DNA of 64,000 bases, from NCBI GenBank assembly GCA_022984795.1, contig JALIHJ010000005.1:248001-312000 (forward strand), in the 5' to 3' direction. The notes beneath the pieces are model-generated. The model worked only from the letters and a program-made list of their open reading frames with translations. It made no database searches and was not told the origin of the DNA. Position 1 is the first letter of the stretch, and each line of letters opens with the position of its first letter. This document shows, piece after piece, positions 18,955 to 29,090 of this stretch. This DNA is from Fabrea salina. Taxonomy: Eukaryota; Ciliophora; Heterotrichea; Heterotrichida; Fabreidae. Both the position numbers and the translations under genes were made by a program.

Positions 18955-21900
18955 ATGGACTTTGATGCCTTAAAAAATTCTTTACAAGAAGCTACCCAGT
19001 ACTACGAATTTCAGCTTGCAGACCAAAGACACTTAGCTGTAGGCGTAGTGGAACAAGACACCCTTTACGAAATAACTTTTGCAGCAAACTACGATGAGTT
19101 GGTACTTCACTGGGGACTTGGAACTAATAGAGCCAAGGAGTGGAAAAGCCCCAGCCTGCAAGAAGGCCTTGAACTGCCTAAGGGCTCCCAACAGTTTGAC
19201 CACAAAGCCACCCAAACTCCTTTTAACCCAACTAACAACACCCTTAAACTGTGCATTCCTAAAGAAGTAGCTCCTAAACAAATAAACTTTGTTATAAAGC
19301 GAGGGGACACTTGGTTTAACAACAACAACAGGGACTTTGCATTGCCTGTGTGCTTTCCTTCAGGCGCAGCTTGCAGTAACCCAGTCCACCAAAACATAGT
19401 GGACCAAATAATAGACGCAGAGATGTCAGACCACTCCTGGACACTCATGCACAGGTTCCAGCTCTGCAACGACCTACTTAAACAACTCTCCAAAGAAGAC
19501 TTGGAAGGACTTGCTTGGGTTTTTGTGTGGATGAGGTACTCCGAACTACGCAAGTTGGCTTGGCAAAGGAAGTACGGAGTGCGGCCCAGATTGCTAGCTG
19601 AGTCACAAAAGAACCTCACCTACACCCTAACTGAAATGATCAGCAAAGCTTCAGGAGAAGGCCTGGTGTCTCCACTCGTGGTTCTGCGCAGCACTCTCAA
19701 AAGCTTCGGAAAAGGCGGAGACCACGGTCAAAGAATCCGCGACCAAATCCTGGAAGTTATGCACAAAAACGGACTTAAAGAAATCCACGGAACTTACTAC
19801 GAACAGTGGCACCAAAAACTTCACAACAACACCACTCCTGACGACATTGGAATCTGCAAGGCAATTATAGCCTTTAACGAAACTCAAGACATGAATAAGT
19901 ACTGGGAAGTACTTAACGCCCATGGAATCACTAGAGAAAGACTTGAAAGCTTCGATAGACCTATAACCTGCGAGCCCTTTGCTGTACCTCACGCTTTGCC
20001 TGACTTTTACGACTACTTAAAACTGCTTAAGTCTGTCCACGAGTCTACAGACTTAGTTTCTAACGTTGAGCATGTAAGGCCTTTTGCAAGTCAAGAAGTG
20101 CACAGTCAAATCAACGAGTTGCTTGGAAACTTAGAACACTTCGACAAGATCACTCAGATGGAACGAGCTACGAACCTAAGGCACTCCCTGCTTCTGAACA
20201 CCAACAGAGAAAACATAGGCCAGTTCAGAGAAGTAGTTTACTTAGACATGAGTTTGGAGTCTTACATTAGGACTCTGTGTGAGTCAATCCTCCACTACGA
20301 CATAGAACTCAAGCACAGAATGAGGGAACTTTCTATCCTTGTGGACAATGTTGCTCTTTTAAGCACAAACAAAGAACTCAAGTTAACTTACGAAGACTGG
20401 AAAAGGTTCAAGTCACTTGTTGCAGAAAACCTCACTCAGGAAAATGCTTTGATTATCAAAGCACAGAACGACAGACTGTTTAGAATACTGGGGAACTTTG
20501 TAGACGACTACAACTCTTTGATTGAGCCCAAAGCCCAACACCTAGGAATTCAGTTTGAAGTTGACCAAGCCACTTTAAAGGTTTTCACGGAAGAAGTCAT
20601 CAGGGGTTCTTTGGTGTTTGCTGTTTCTTTGATCCTCCGCAAAATAGACTCTAGACTAAGAAGTATCATAGGCATCCAGTCTTGGCAGATCATCAGTCCA
20701 GTTTACCCTTTACTGGGCTACTTGAGGAGAGTTGACTCACTCCAGTCTGTTGCTTACGAAAAGTATGAAAGCTCAACTATACTTATAGCCGATAAAGTCA
20801 CTGGCGAAGAGGACATTCCTGAAGGAGTGGTAGGCGTTATCTCAGGAACTGAACTGGACGCCCTAGCACACGTTTCAGTGCGTGCCAGGAACTCCAAGGT
20901 GCTTTTGGCTGTGTGCTTTGACTCAGAAAAGATCAGACAAATAGACTCCTTAGAAGGAGAGTGGGTGGAGCTTACTGCAAGTGCTGGAGAAATCAGTGTC
21001 CAGAAGACCCACAAAACCCAAGAAGCAGTTGAAGAACTCAAAGAAAACACCCAGGTCAAAAAACCCAAACCTATGCAGAAACTAGTTATCTCAAGTCAAG
21101 AATTCAACGAAGGAGTCACTGGAGCGAAAGGCAACAACTGTTCAGTCATGGCCAGCAAACTTCCTAAGGAGATAAGAGTCCCGCGTGCAGTTGCTTTGCC
21201 TTATGGAGTTTGTGAGTATGTTGTTTCGCAGAACTCCGAAATAGAAGCCAAAATCCAAAACTTAATGCAAGAACTCCAAAGTGCACAAAACAGCCACATT
21301 CCCAAAGTACTTGGACAACTCAAACAAGAAGTCACGAAACTCCAAGTCAGTCAAAGCGACAAAGAAACCATTCTCCACGAACTGAACACCTTAGGCATCA
21401 AAGACCAGGACTGGGAAGAAGCCTGGACAGCAATAAAGTCAGTGTGGGCCAGCAAGTATAACGAACGGGCTTACTTAAGCACTCTCAAAGCAGGCATTAG
21501 TTTGAACGACGTTTACATGTCTACTCTTTGCCAAGAAGTGATTTGTGGGGACTACTCCTTTGTGCTGCACACCAAAAACCCTTTCAATAACAACTCTCGA
21601 GAAATCTACGGAGAACTAGTTATTGGACTGGGCGAAGTCCTAGTAGGGGCTTATGAAGGCCGGGCCTTTTCTTTCGTAGTCAACAAAGACACTAGTGACT
21701 TCAAAGTTGAAGCGTTTCCTAACAAGTCAGTTGCTTTGAAAGGCTCAGGGTTCATCTTTAGGTCGGACTCCAACAGCGAAGACCTAGAAGACTTTGCTGG
21801 TGCAGGTTTGTTCGACAGCTTCATCATGAAGCAGCCCCAAGAAGAACTTCTGACTTACGCCCAAGAAAAGCTTTACTTAGACGCTGGGTTCAGAAGAGAA

Positions 21901-22026
21901 GTAGTTATGCAGTTAAAAGACTTAGGAATTAAAGTAGAAACTGCCTTTGAGGGCTTCCCTCAAGACATCGAAGGCGTCATTACTCAGGAAGGGATCTACG
22001 TTGTGCAGTCCCGCCCGCAAGTCTAA
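18955..22026 (+). CDS. GWD: Alpha-glucan, water dikinase (GWD)
   Basis: 1023 aa. Residues ~30-125 resemble one CBM45 starch-binding domain (LVLHWGLG...LPKGSQ). The central part has LAWVFVWMRYSELRKL and GDHGQRIRDQI typical of GWD. The phosphohistidine domain carries LAHVSVRARNSKV near residue 637, with the active-site His. The C-terminal PPDK-type nucleotide-binding domain (GFIFRSDSNSEDLEDFAG near 930, ending VQSRPQV) is complete. GWD transfers the beta-phosphate of ATP to C6 of glucosyl residues in alpha-glucan and starts phosphate-driven starch turnover. Plant GWD has two CBM45 domains and ~1400 aa, so this is a short one-CBM form without a transit peptide. A 42-nt divergent spacer precedes it. 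Confidence 0.92.
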   Translation: MDFDALKNSLQEATQYYEFQLADQRHLAVGVVEQDTLYEITFAANYDELVLHWGLGTNRAKEWKSPSLQEGLELPKGSQQFDHKATQTPFNPTNNTLKLCIPKEVAPKQINFVIKRGDTWFNNNNRDFALPVCFPSGAACSNPVHQNIVDQIIDAEMSDHSWTLMHRFQLCNDLLKQLSKEDLEGLAWVFVWMRYSELRKLAWQRKYGVRPRLLAESQKNLTYTLTEMISKASGEGLVSPLVVLRSTLKSFGKGGDHGQRIRDQILEVMHKNGLKEIHGTYYEQWHQKLHNNTTPDDIGICKAIIAFNETQDMNKYWEVLNAHGITRERLESFDRPITCEPFAVPHALPDFYDYLKLLKSVHESTDLVSNVEHVRPFASQEVHSQINELLGNLEHFDKITQMERATNLRHSLLLNTNRENIGQFREVVYLDMSLESYIRTLCESILHYDIELKHRMRELSILVDNVALLSTNKELKLTYEDWKRFKSLVAENLTQENALIIKAQNDRLFRILGNFVDDYNSLIEPKAQHLGIQFEVDQATLKVFTEEVIRGSLVFAVSLILRKIDSRLRSIIGIQSWQIISPVYPLLGYLRRVDSLQSVAYEKYESSTILIADKVTGEEDIPEGVVGVISGTELDALAHVSVRARNSKVLLAVCFDSEKIRQIDSLEGEWVELTASAGEISVQKTHKTQEAVEELKENTQVKKPKPMQKLVISSQEFNEGVTGAKGNNCSVMASKLPKEIRVPRAVALPYGVCEYVVSQNSEIEAKIQNLMQELQSAQNSHIPKVLGQLKQEVTKLQVSQSDKETILHELNTLGIKDQDWEEAWTAIKSVWASKYNERAYLSTLKAGISLNDVYMSTLCQEVICGDYSFVLHTKNPFNNNSREIYGELVIGLGEVLVGAYEGRAFSFVVNKDTSDFKVEAFPNKSVALKGSGFIFRSDSNSEDLEDFAGAGLFDSFIMKQPQEELLTYAQEKLYLDAGFRREVVMQLKDLGIKVETAFEGFPQDIEGVITQEGIYVVQSRPQV

Positions 22027-22058
22027 CTTATACATAATTTAGTTTGTGGTGAATAATT

Positions 22059-23459
22059 ATGGTAACTAGGTTGTTGTTAGTTCTGGCCTTACAGGGTCTA
22101 GTATTTGCAAACCAAGGCGGGCTGAGCTTGTCCATAGATGAAGGGTTCATCAACACGGTTGGCCAGTATTTGGCAATCTTAGGAGTGGGTGCATTGCAAG
22201 ACCTAAATGCTGGGAACTTTTCAGCTTCTATTGACTTAGGTGGTATGAGTGGAGACGCCAACATAACAGACCTTACTATCAGTAACACCTCGCTTGACTT
22301 TATGGGGAGTTCTTTAACTGTTGAAGCACCAAATTTGTTGAGAGCTAACTTAAGCAGAATGAGCACCCACTTAGACTTTGGACTTTCGATGAACGTGGGA
22401 ATAGGTCCTATGGCAGGACAAGCCACACTTGACATTGACGAGTTAAACTTGTCAGTGGGGATACTAGTTTACAAAGACAGTAACGAGTCTTTGAGTGTGG
22501 ATGTCCAGGGAGTAGACTTCAGTTTCAAAGATATGACCTTCAACAGCACTATCAACCCCTTTATAACTAACCTTATCCAGAACTTCATTGACAACTACCT
22601 TACACCTACTGAACTTGAAGGCCTTATTAGAATGGCTTTGCCTGCAGTCAACAATCTGCTAGAAAGCATTCCTTACAACCAAACACTTAGCCTTTTAGGA
22701 ACTGACTTTGGGTTCAATTTGCATCCTTCAAGCAATGCAACGGTTTCTGGGTCCTTTTACAGCATAGGAATCAACGGTGCAGTTACCAACGCAACAGATC
22801 AGGAACCTTTTACCCCCTACGAACCTTCAGAACTGCCTAAGAGTGTTGGGATTGACTACCCTATCCAGGCATTTCTGTCAGAGTACGCCATAAAGTCTCT
22901 TTTGCTAGGAGTGCCTTACTTAGAAATAACTTCTTTGCCCAAGAGTTTCCCCATCAAACTTACTACTGACGGGATTAAGTTCTTGATTCCAGAACTCCAA
23001 GAAAAGTATGGTTCTGGCAAAAAGGTTAAGTTCGTAGTTACTCCCGATCACTCCAAGTCAAGTATGCAAATTAAAAACAACATGACTTTAACTGCTCCTA
23101 TGGAACTTGGCATTTGGGTCCAAGACGGTGACTGGATTGAAGCTTTAGATCTGGAGTTAACTTTGGATGCTGACCTTTGGGTTAAGCTTTTAGACTCCAA
23201 AATAAGGTTGTTCTTCAACAAGTTCTCAATGTTCGACTTGTCTTACAAGAACTCTAAGCTAGACAACTTTGACTGGGAAGAACTCAAAGAGTTACTGATT
23301 GGCATGTGTCGTATACTCATCAGTCAAGTTAATTCTCCCAGTAGCAGTTTCTCCTTCGAGCTTCCTAAGATTCCTTACGTTACAATCAAAGGAGAAGAAG
23401 GCTACTTGCAAGACAACTACATGGTTTTGGGAATCAATGCCGAAGTCTCTATCTTTTAA
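22059..23459 (+). CDS. Secreted BPI/LBP/CETP-fold protein, copy 1
   Basis: 466 aa with a clear signal peptide (MVTRLLLVLALQGLVFA). The remainder has the alternating hydrophobic pattern and two-barrel layout of the BPI/LBP/PLUNC lipid-binding family, with several N-glycosylation sequons (NFSA, NITD, NTSL, NLSR). The central hinge block YEPSELPKS is shared with the next gene. Family members bind lipopolysaccharide or lipids in secreted or vacuolar compartments. In a bacterivorous ciliate a phagosomal or surface role in handling bacterial lipids is plausible, but that is inference. It lies 14 nt upstream of its tandem copy. Confidence 0.8.
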   Translation: MVTRLLLVLALQGLVFANQGGLSLSIDEGFINTVGQYLAILGVGALQDLNAGNFSASIDLGGMSGDANITDLTISNTSLDFMGSSLTVEAPNLLRANLSRMSTHLDFGLSMNVGIGPMAGQATLDIDELNLSVGILVYKDSNESLSVDVQGVDFSFKDMTFNSTINPFITNLIQNFIDNYLTPTELEGLIRMALPAVNNLLESIPYNQTLSLLGTDFGFNLHPSSNATVSGSFYSIGINGAVTNATDQEPFTPYEPSELPKSVGIDYPIQAFLSEYAIKSLLLGVPYLEITSLPKSFPIKLTTDGIKFLIPELQEKYGSGKKVKFVVTPDHSKSSMQIKNNMTLTAPMELGIWVQDGDWIEALDLELTLDADLWVKLLDSKIRLFFNKFSMFDLSYKNSKLDNFDWEELKELLIGMCRILISQVNSPSSSFSFELPKIPYVTIKGEEGYLQDNYMVLGINAEVSIF

Positions 23460-23473
23460 TCACTTAATATAAC

Positions 23474-24886
23474 ATGGTGAAGAAATTACTTTTGTTGTTA
23501 GGATTGCTTGGAGTAACTCTGGGGTACAAAGCAGGGGCTAGTTTATCCATTGCTAACTCTACACTTACTCAGAATAGTCCCTACTTAGGAATCTTTGCTG
23601 TGAGCTACTTACAGGGACTTGAGTTTGGAAGCTTTGGAATCAACACGTCGCTTGGTGGCTTTTCAGCGAATGTTAACTTAAGCAATGTGACTCTGACTGA
23701 CCCTGCTTTTAACTTCTTCCAAAGCAGTTTGTCCCTTAAAGAACCTAACTTGTTGTTTTTGGACATAAAAGACTTCAAAGCCAACATAACTTGCTACCTC
23801 GAAGGTGAAATTGCAGAGCCAATCGGGAACATAAGTGGAAATGCTGCTCTTGAAATTAGTCAGACTAGTATGAGTTTGGGAATTATTGTGTACCAAGGAA
23901 AGGACCAAGCAATAGCACTGGACTTTGCTGACTTAAGTTTTACTCTTGGAGAGGCTAAACTAGACTTTCCAGCCAACCCTTTCTTCGCAGCTATAGTCAG
24001 CAGTCAGATTCCTGCTTTGTTAAACCAAACAACTCTGGAACAGCTACTCAGAAGTTTCTTGCCTACAATCAACGAACTTCTATATGGCATAAACTACCTT
24101 CCCCTTAACCTTTTGGGTGGCGAGTTTTTGTTTGACCTGCGCTTAGCTTCCAACGGTTCTATTGAAGACTCCTTTTTTAACTTAGGACTCAAAGCTGATA
24201 TTTTGAACGGAAAAACTCAACAACCTTTTATCCCCTACGAACCTTCAGAACTGCCTAAGTTAACTAGTGTGTCCCAGCCTCTTCAGTTAATAGTATCAGA
24301 TTATGTTGTGAATTCTTTGTTGGATGGAGTCAAACTACCCATTAGCTCGCTTCCAGACTCACTACCTTTGGAGTTGACTACTAACGGTTTGGCCTTTCTG
24401 ATCCCCCAACTCCAAGTTAAGTATGGAACAAACAAACCGGTAAGGCTTGTAATCTCCGCTAACACCGAAGAGAATCCTCCTAAAGTCCACAACGATGAAA
24501 CTCTCCACTTAAAAGGAACTATTCAAGTTGAGTTCCAAGTAAAGTTCAAAGAAGATTGGAGGCATGCCTTTGACCTTGAGTTGGACATCAATGGAAATAT
24601 AGGACTAGCCCTTGGAACCCAAAATGGAAACCTAACAATCAGCCTTGATATAGATGAACTCACCGTACTCGAAGCCTATGGTACCCACTCAGACGTTGGA
24701 AAAATCAACTTAGCTGAAATGAAGAGCTTTCTCCAACAAGTGATTAACATGGTACTTCCTGAACTAAATGACTCTAAGATCAACACTGAAATGCCCCAAA
24801 TCCCTCTTATCTCAATACAAGATATTAGTTCTTACATAGGTGAAGGGTTCTTTGCCCTTGGAATAACTCCTGAAGTCAGCCCATAA
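23474..24886 (+). CDS. Secreted BPI/LBP/CETP-fold protein, copy 2
   Basis: 470 aa, signal peptide MVKKLLLLLGLLGVTLG. It is collinear with the preceding gene along its whole length (SLGGFSANVNLSNVTL, FIPYEPSELPKLT, ITPEVSP at the end) but clearly diverged, so this is an old tandem duplication. Sequons NSTL, NLSN, NISG and NQTT are present. Its TAA is directly followed, with no intervening base, by the complement of the next gene's stop codon (24886/24887). The function is as for copy 1; different ligand preference is possible. Confidence 0.8.
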   Translation: MVKKLLLLLGLLGVTLGYKAGASLSIANSTLTQNSPYLGIFAVSYLQGLEFGSFGINTSLGGFSANVNLSNVTLTDPAFNFFQSSLSLKEPNLLFLDIKDFKANITCYLEGEIAEPIGNISGNAALEISQTSMSLGIIVYQGKDQAIALDFADLSFTLGEAKLDFPANPFFAAIVSSQIPALLNQTTLEQLLRSFLPTINELLYGINYLPLNLLGGEFLFDLRLASNGSIEDSFFNLGLKADILNGKTQQPFIPYEPSELPKLTSVSQPLQLIVSDYVVNSLLDGVKLPISSLPDSLPLELTTNGLAFLIPQLQVKYGTNKPVRLVISANTEENPPKVHNDETLHLKGTIQVEFQVKFKEDWRHAFDLELDINGNIGLALGTQNGNLTISLDIDELTVLEAYGTHSDVGKINLAEMKSFLQQVINMVLPELNDSKINTEMPQIPLISIQDISSYIGEGFFALGITPEVSP

Positions 24887-26470
24887 TTAACCCCAAATGG
24901 TCATAAATCCTTCAGTGTCCACCGAAACCATTCCAGAAGCCCTAGGCTTCCAAGCTACAGCAATCACTGGACAAGAGTGTCCTTTGAGTACCTCCTGGAC
25001 ACTTTTAGTGTGGGTGTCCCAAACAAAAACTTCTCCTGAGTGACTTCCTGAAACTAAGTACCTGCTATCAGAACTCCAACTGATCTTCATCAAGCTAGCA
25101 GACGCTTCGTACCTTCTGTTAGACAGAGTTCCCAGTACCCGGAACATCCTTGAGTCCAACAAGTACACAGAGTTGTCCCTTGAAACCACGGCAACACTGT
25201 TGTTGTTAGGCGAAAAAGCCAATGAAGTAACTGAAAGTTCAGACACCCCTACGTCTTCAACCACTTCTCCAGTGCGCTGGGCCCAAAACCTAATGTGTCC
25301 GTCGTAATGCCCCGACACACACAAACTGTCTTCAGTGCTAAGTGCCACTCCATTGCAACTTGAGAAGGAAGCAAGGGTTTTGGAACAGTACCCCTTTGCA
25401 ATGTCCCAAAACTTAATAGTGCTGTCGTGGCTACCTGTGAGTGCCAAGGCCTTGTTGTGGAAGAAGCAACAAGAAGACACCTTGCCTGAGTGTCCAGTTA
25501 GGTTGTGCCGCATGCGGTTAGTTGCGTAGTTCCAAACATAAGCAGTGTTGTCCAAACAAGCTGCCATCACAAGTTCTGTGCCTGGAGAGATACACACGTC
25601 CAAAGCTCCTCTGCCCAGTCCTCTGAGTGTGTTTTTTTCAAAGCCAGTGTTGGAGTCCCAGACTTTCAAGTAGTTCTCACTGCCTGCTGTTACAACTATG
25701 GAGCCTCCGTCGTTGTAAGCAACAGAACAGATTTCTTCATTGTGGGCTTTGAAAGAGTTAAGTGCTCGGTCAGGCAAACTCACAGGTTTGGAAAACTTGT
25801 AAGAAACTTCGTTTTCTAAAGAAATGTCTTTTTCAAGCATGGGTTTGTAGGACTCAAGTAGTTTTTCCCTTTTCAGAATGCTTTCGTAGTAGTCGTTGAG
25901 TTGGTTGAACTGGTTCATTTGTTCTTCTTTGAGACTCAGCATTCTGGCGAGCAAGTCACTGTTTTCTTTTTGAAGCGACTCTAGTTGTTCCTGGGCGTCT
26001 TCTACTTGTTTTTTGCAGACTTTGTTTTCTTTAGTTAGTGTTTTGTGGGTTTCCTTTAAGGCCTGCAAAGTGGAGTCTTGTTCCTTGATAGTTTCTTCTA
26101 ACTCAGTGAGTTTCTGACTTAGGTGTTCTTTGCGGTAAGTAGTGTCTTGGAAAGTAGTGTCGAGTTGCTGGGTTTCTTCTTTGAGGCTGAGCATTGTGGA
26201 CGCACTGGTGTCTTCTGAGTTCTCTTCGAGTTGGTGTTTGAGTTCTTCTTGCTTTTTTTGGAGCTCAGTAATCATATCGGGATCTGCGTTGGCTTTCTTC
26301 ACTAAGTAGTTTTCTCGTTCCAGTATGAGCTTTTTAGCTTCTGCTTCTTTTAAAGAGTTTTGAAGTTTGGAGTCTAGTTAGGCCTTACGGTAAGGTATCA
26401 CAAACTCAAAAGGAGTAGTTTGCACTGAGTTCCTTTGCTTGAGTCTTTGCAGAATAGTTTCAGCGTACAT
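24887..26470 (-). CDS. ATG16L: ATG16-like autophagy protein (one intron)
   Basis: 522 aa after splicing a 15-nt intron at 26374-26388, which adds the true N-terminus MYAETILQRLKQRNSVQ. That segment fits the ATG5-binding helix of ATG16. A coiled coil follows (~45-200), then seven WD40 blades (~235-522; TAGSENYLKVWD, LTGHSGKV, TGSHDSTIKFWD, ISGSHSGEVFVWD-type units). In animals ATG16L1 forms the ATG12-ATG5-ATG16 complex that directs ATG8 lipidation; the WD40 domain acts in lipidation at single membranes such as phagosomes. The WD40-containing form in a phagotrophic ciliate fits this. It starts only 6 nt after the MPP-alpha stop. Confidence 0.88.
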
Positions 26471-26476
26471 TTATTA

Positions 26477-27868
26477 TTAACTAAGCTTAGCGTAGAACTT
26501 GTCGGGACTCGGAAAAGAGTTGGGGTCTTTACCTAAGACCACAAGACTCGGTCGGGTTCTCAGCATCTTCTGCACAAGCTTCCTCACGTCTTCAGGAGTT
26601 ACTTGGTCTATCATTTCCAAGTAGTTGAGTTCCTGGGGTTTCTTGCCAAACGTCAAGTACATCTTAGTGTACTCTTCAAGTCTTTGCTGTGTTTTTTCCA
26701 GAGTCAGTAAAATCTGGGCTTTCAACAGGTTCTTGGCTCTGTTAACTTCTGCGTCAGAAATCCTAGTGAGTTCAATGAGTTCCTTAATCAGCCCTTGTGC
26801 CATGTGTTCTGAAAAGTGACTCAGCCCTACCAGTGTAATCCCAAAGCTTCCACAGTCTGTGAACGCTGAGTAGCTTGCCTGCACGCTTTCCAAAAAGGGG
26901 TACCTTGCCAGGAAGTGTGTGTAGGAACGCGAGTGCATTCCTTTGCCAGGTCCTCCTGTGCTGAAGCCCCCTCCCTCTCCCACAGCTGTTCTTAACACCT
27001 GGAAAGCAGGCATGTCTGCTCCAGACCAACAAGCTGCTTCGTAAGACAAGTTCACGTAGGTCATGTCTGAGTCAACCTTTTCCCTTATTTCGCCTCCGAA
27101 GAATCCAGCCTTTTCGCGCTGAGGCAGTTCTTTAGGAGAAGCCACTTCAAACAGGGGTTTTGCTAAGTCCACAAACTGGCTGTGGTCCTTGACCCCTGCA
27201 GCGCAGACTATAAGGTTGTTGGGCAAAAAGTACTTTTGGCAGAAGTCAGTTAACTCAGAGTGAGTTAGTTCCTCAACAGACTGCCCTTCTAGAGGCAAAC
27301 TTAGTCCTTCACTTCCAAAACAGGCTTTGAAACTAAGTTCTTTGAGTAAGTCTTCGTTTGACTGTGTCATTCTTTTGAACTCTAAGCTTTCAAGGAGTTG
27401 TTTGTGAGTTTGGTTAACTTCTTCTGGGGAACTCTCTCCAAAAACACAGTCCTGCATAACACCCAAAAAGTCTTGTAAGTCGTGTTCTAAACAGTAACCC
27501 TGGAAGTAGGTTTTCTCTTGGTCGTAACTAACAGACAGCCCTCCCCCACTCAGAGAAATCAAGCCTTTGCTCAGGAACTTTTGAGTCCTCCAGCCGTAAG
27601 ACTGCTTTAAAAGGTTAAGTACTCCTGAGGTGTAAGGAGTCTCATCCCTAGTTCCTACGTCTAACAAGCACCCCACAAAGGTTGAGTTGGGAAAGCCAAC
27701 TGATTCTGTAAGCACCTGAGTCCCATTCTGGAGCTTAGAAACTTCTACAGAAGGAACTTGACTAGCTTGTTCCACAACAGAGTGGTCAGGAATGGGCTGT
27801 GTGGAAGGACAAGTCACTATTTGGGCAAACTGGGAGTACTTCCTTACTCTGTGCAGCAAAGCCATCAT
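26477..27868 (-). CDS. PMPCA: Mitochondrial processing peptidase alpha subunit
   Basis: 463 aa starting MMALLHRVRKYSQFAQ, a basic amphipathic presequence. This M16-family protein has the glycine-rich loop GGGFSTGGPGKGM near residue ~300, the substrate-release loop diagnostic of the alpha subunit. The HxxEH zinc motif of the beta subunit is missing (GVLNLLKQSYGW at that place), as expected. With the beta subunit it removes presequences in the mitochondrial matrix. Its ATG shares one base with the TAA of the upstream TAF6 gene (TAATG), one of the tightest junctions here. Confidence 0.92.
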   Translation of the reverse strand: MMALLHRVRKYSQFAQIVTCPSTQPIPDHSVVEQASQVPSVEVSKLQNGTQVLTESVGFPNSTFVGCLLDVGTRDETPYTSGVLNLLKQSYGWRTQKFLSKGLISLSGGGLSVSYDQEKTYFQGYCLEHDLQDFLGVMQDCVFGESSPEEVNQTHKQLLESLEFKRMTQSNEDLLKELSFKACFGSEGLSLPLEGQSVEELTHSELTDFCQKYFLPNNLIVCAAGVKDHSQFVDLAKPLFEVASPKELPQREKAGFFGGEIREKVDSDMTYVNLSYEAACWSGADMPAFQVLRTAVGEGGGFSTGGPGKGMHSRSYTHFLARYPFLESVQASYSAFTDCGSFGITLVGLSHFSEHMAQGLIKELIELTRISDAEVNRAKNLLKAQILLTLEKTQQRLEEYTKMYLTFGKKPQELNYLEMIDQVTPEDVRKLVQKMLRTRPSLVVLGKDPNSFPSPDKFYAKLS

Positions 27869-29080
27869 TAACAATTATTAACTTCAAAGGCACAGAGCTC
27901 CTCGCCAAAGTAAGGCTCCACTTTTTCGTACAGAGAAGGGTCTTCTTTCACTAGCTGTCTGAAGTCACTCTACTTGGCACTTACTATTAAGGCTGTTTTG
28001 ACCATGTTCCAGTTTTGGACCTCCTGGGTCCTGAGTCCTTTTTCCAAAGTACTCATGTAGCTTTCAAGCAAGGGGACAAGTATCTCTTTGGTGCTCAGTG
28101 TTCCAAAGGCTGACACTCCTTTAAGAGCGCCGTAGTGCGAAGTTGGCGGAAGGTTGCTGTTCCTCAAAGTCGAAACGTAGAACTTCAAGACCCTAGGCTT
28201 AAGGTCCTCGTAGCACTCACTGTACTTCTCGCAAACTCTGCCCACTATCAAGGAGGTGTTTTCTCTAAACTTCCAGTGGCCTTCTTCGTGAAGGTTCTTG
28301 CGAAGCAGTCCTGAAAGCAAAGTAGGCATAATTTGGTGCAAGTAAGGTTCTAAGTTAATGTGAGGGTTGAGCGCAAGGGCTCCCAGCATGCGGATTCCTC
28401 TGTCTAACTTCTTCAAAGAAGCTTCTTCAATCAAAGTAGTGTAAAAGGACCTAGCAAGGTAAGGCACTAGTTGTGTTAAGCTAGAGTCGCTGTTCAAAGC
28501 CTCCAAACGACTCTTGGAGTTTAGTTCCTGTGTCTAAAGTCTTCAAAAGTGTGTTGTAGTAAAGTTGTTGTTCATAAGACAGTTGGTGCTTTACATTTGT
28601 GACAACTTCTTGTTCTTCCTCAATCACCTCAGGCTCTAAGTCAACGTCTCCAGCTTGGTTCTCAGGAATGTTAGGCACCTTGCCCCTGATAGCTAGCCAG
28701 TGGGAGTGGAGTGCATAGTCTCTGGGTATTTCTAGAGGCTGCTGCACTATGTCAGCAAGGGCTATTTCTTTTTCTTCCAAGTACCAAGTAGAGTCGTCTC
28801 CTTGGGCTCTTCTGTACCTAGGCAAGTGTGAGCTTGGGAACCCGTACACATTCTACTTGGGAGTTACCTCTAGTTTAAGTAAGTTCATAGCGCGTTTAAC
28901 ATCTTTGGCTTCTAGTTGGGTTCTGTGACTTCTCCGGGTGAACTTGTAAGCCAACTCTACTATTTGGCGGACTCTGAGTTCAGCATCGTTAACTAGCAAG
29001 TGAGTTGCGTCGTTTTCAATGGACTTCACGCCTAGGTTTTCGCAGGCTACAGCTACAGCTTTGCTTTCGGCAAAAGACAT
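27868..29080 (-). CDS. TAF6: TFIID/SAGA subunit TAF6 (two introns, one frame break)
   Basis: Three exons. Exon 1 (29080-28868) encodes the histone fold MSFAESKAVAVACENLG...; removing the 15-nt intron at 28853-28867 gives LKLENVYGFPS, matching the NVEPLYGF end of the TAF6 histone fold. Exon 2 encodes the linker and the C-terminal HEAT domain (LVPYLARSF, RGIRMLGALALNPHINLEPYLHQIMP, THYGALKG-like HYGALKGVSAFG). A second 15-nt intron at 27970-27984 leads to a short last exon ending EVNNC. One extra base breaks the frame at about 28505-28507 (TTT on the coding strand); both sides are TAF6. TAF6 pairs with TAF9 in promoter recognition by RNA polymerase II. Because the gene is normally essential, a sequence error is suspected. 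Confidence 0.88.
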
Positions 29081-29090
29081 TTTAGAAGGG

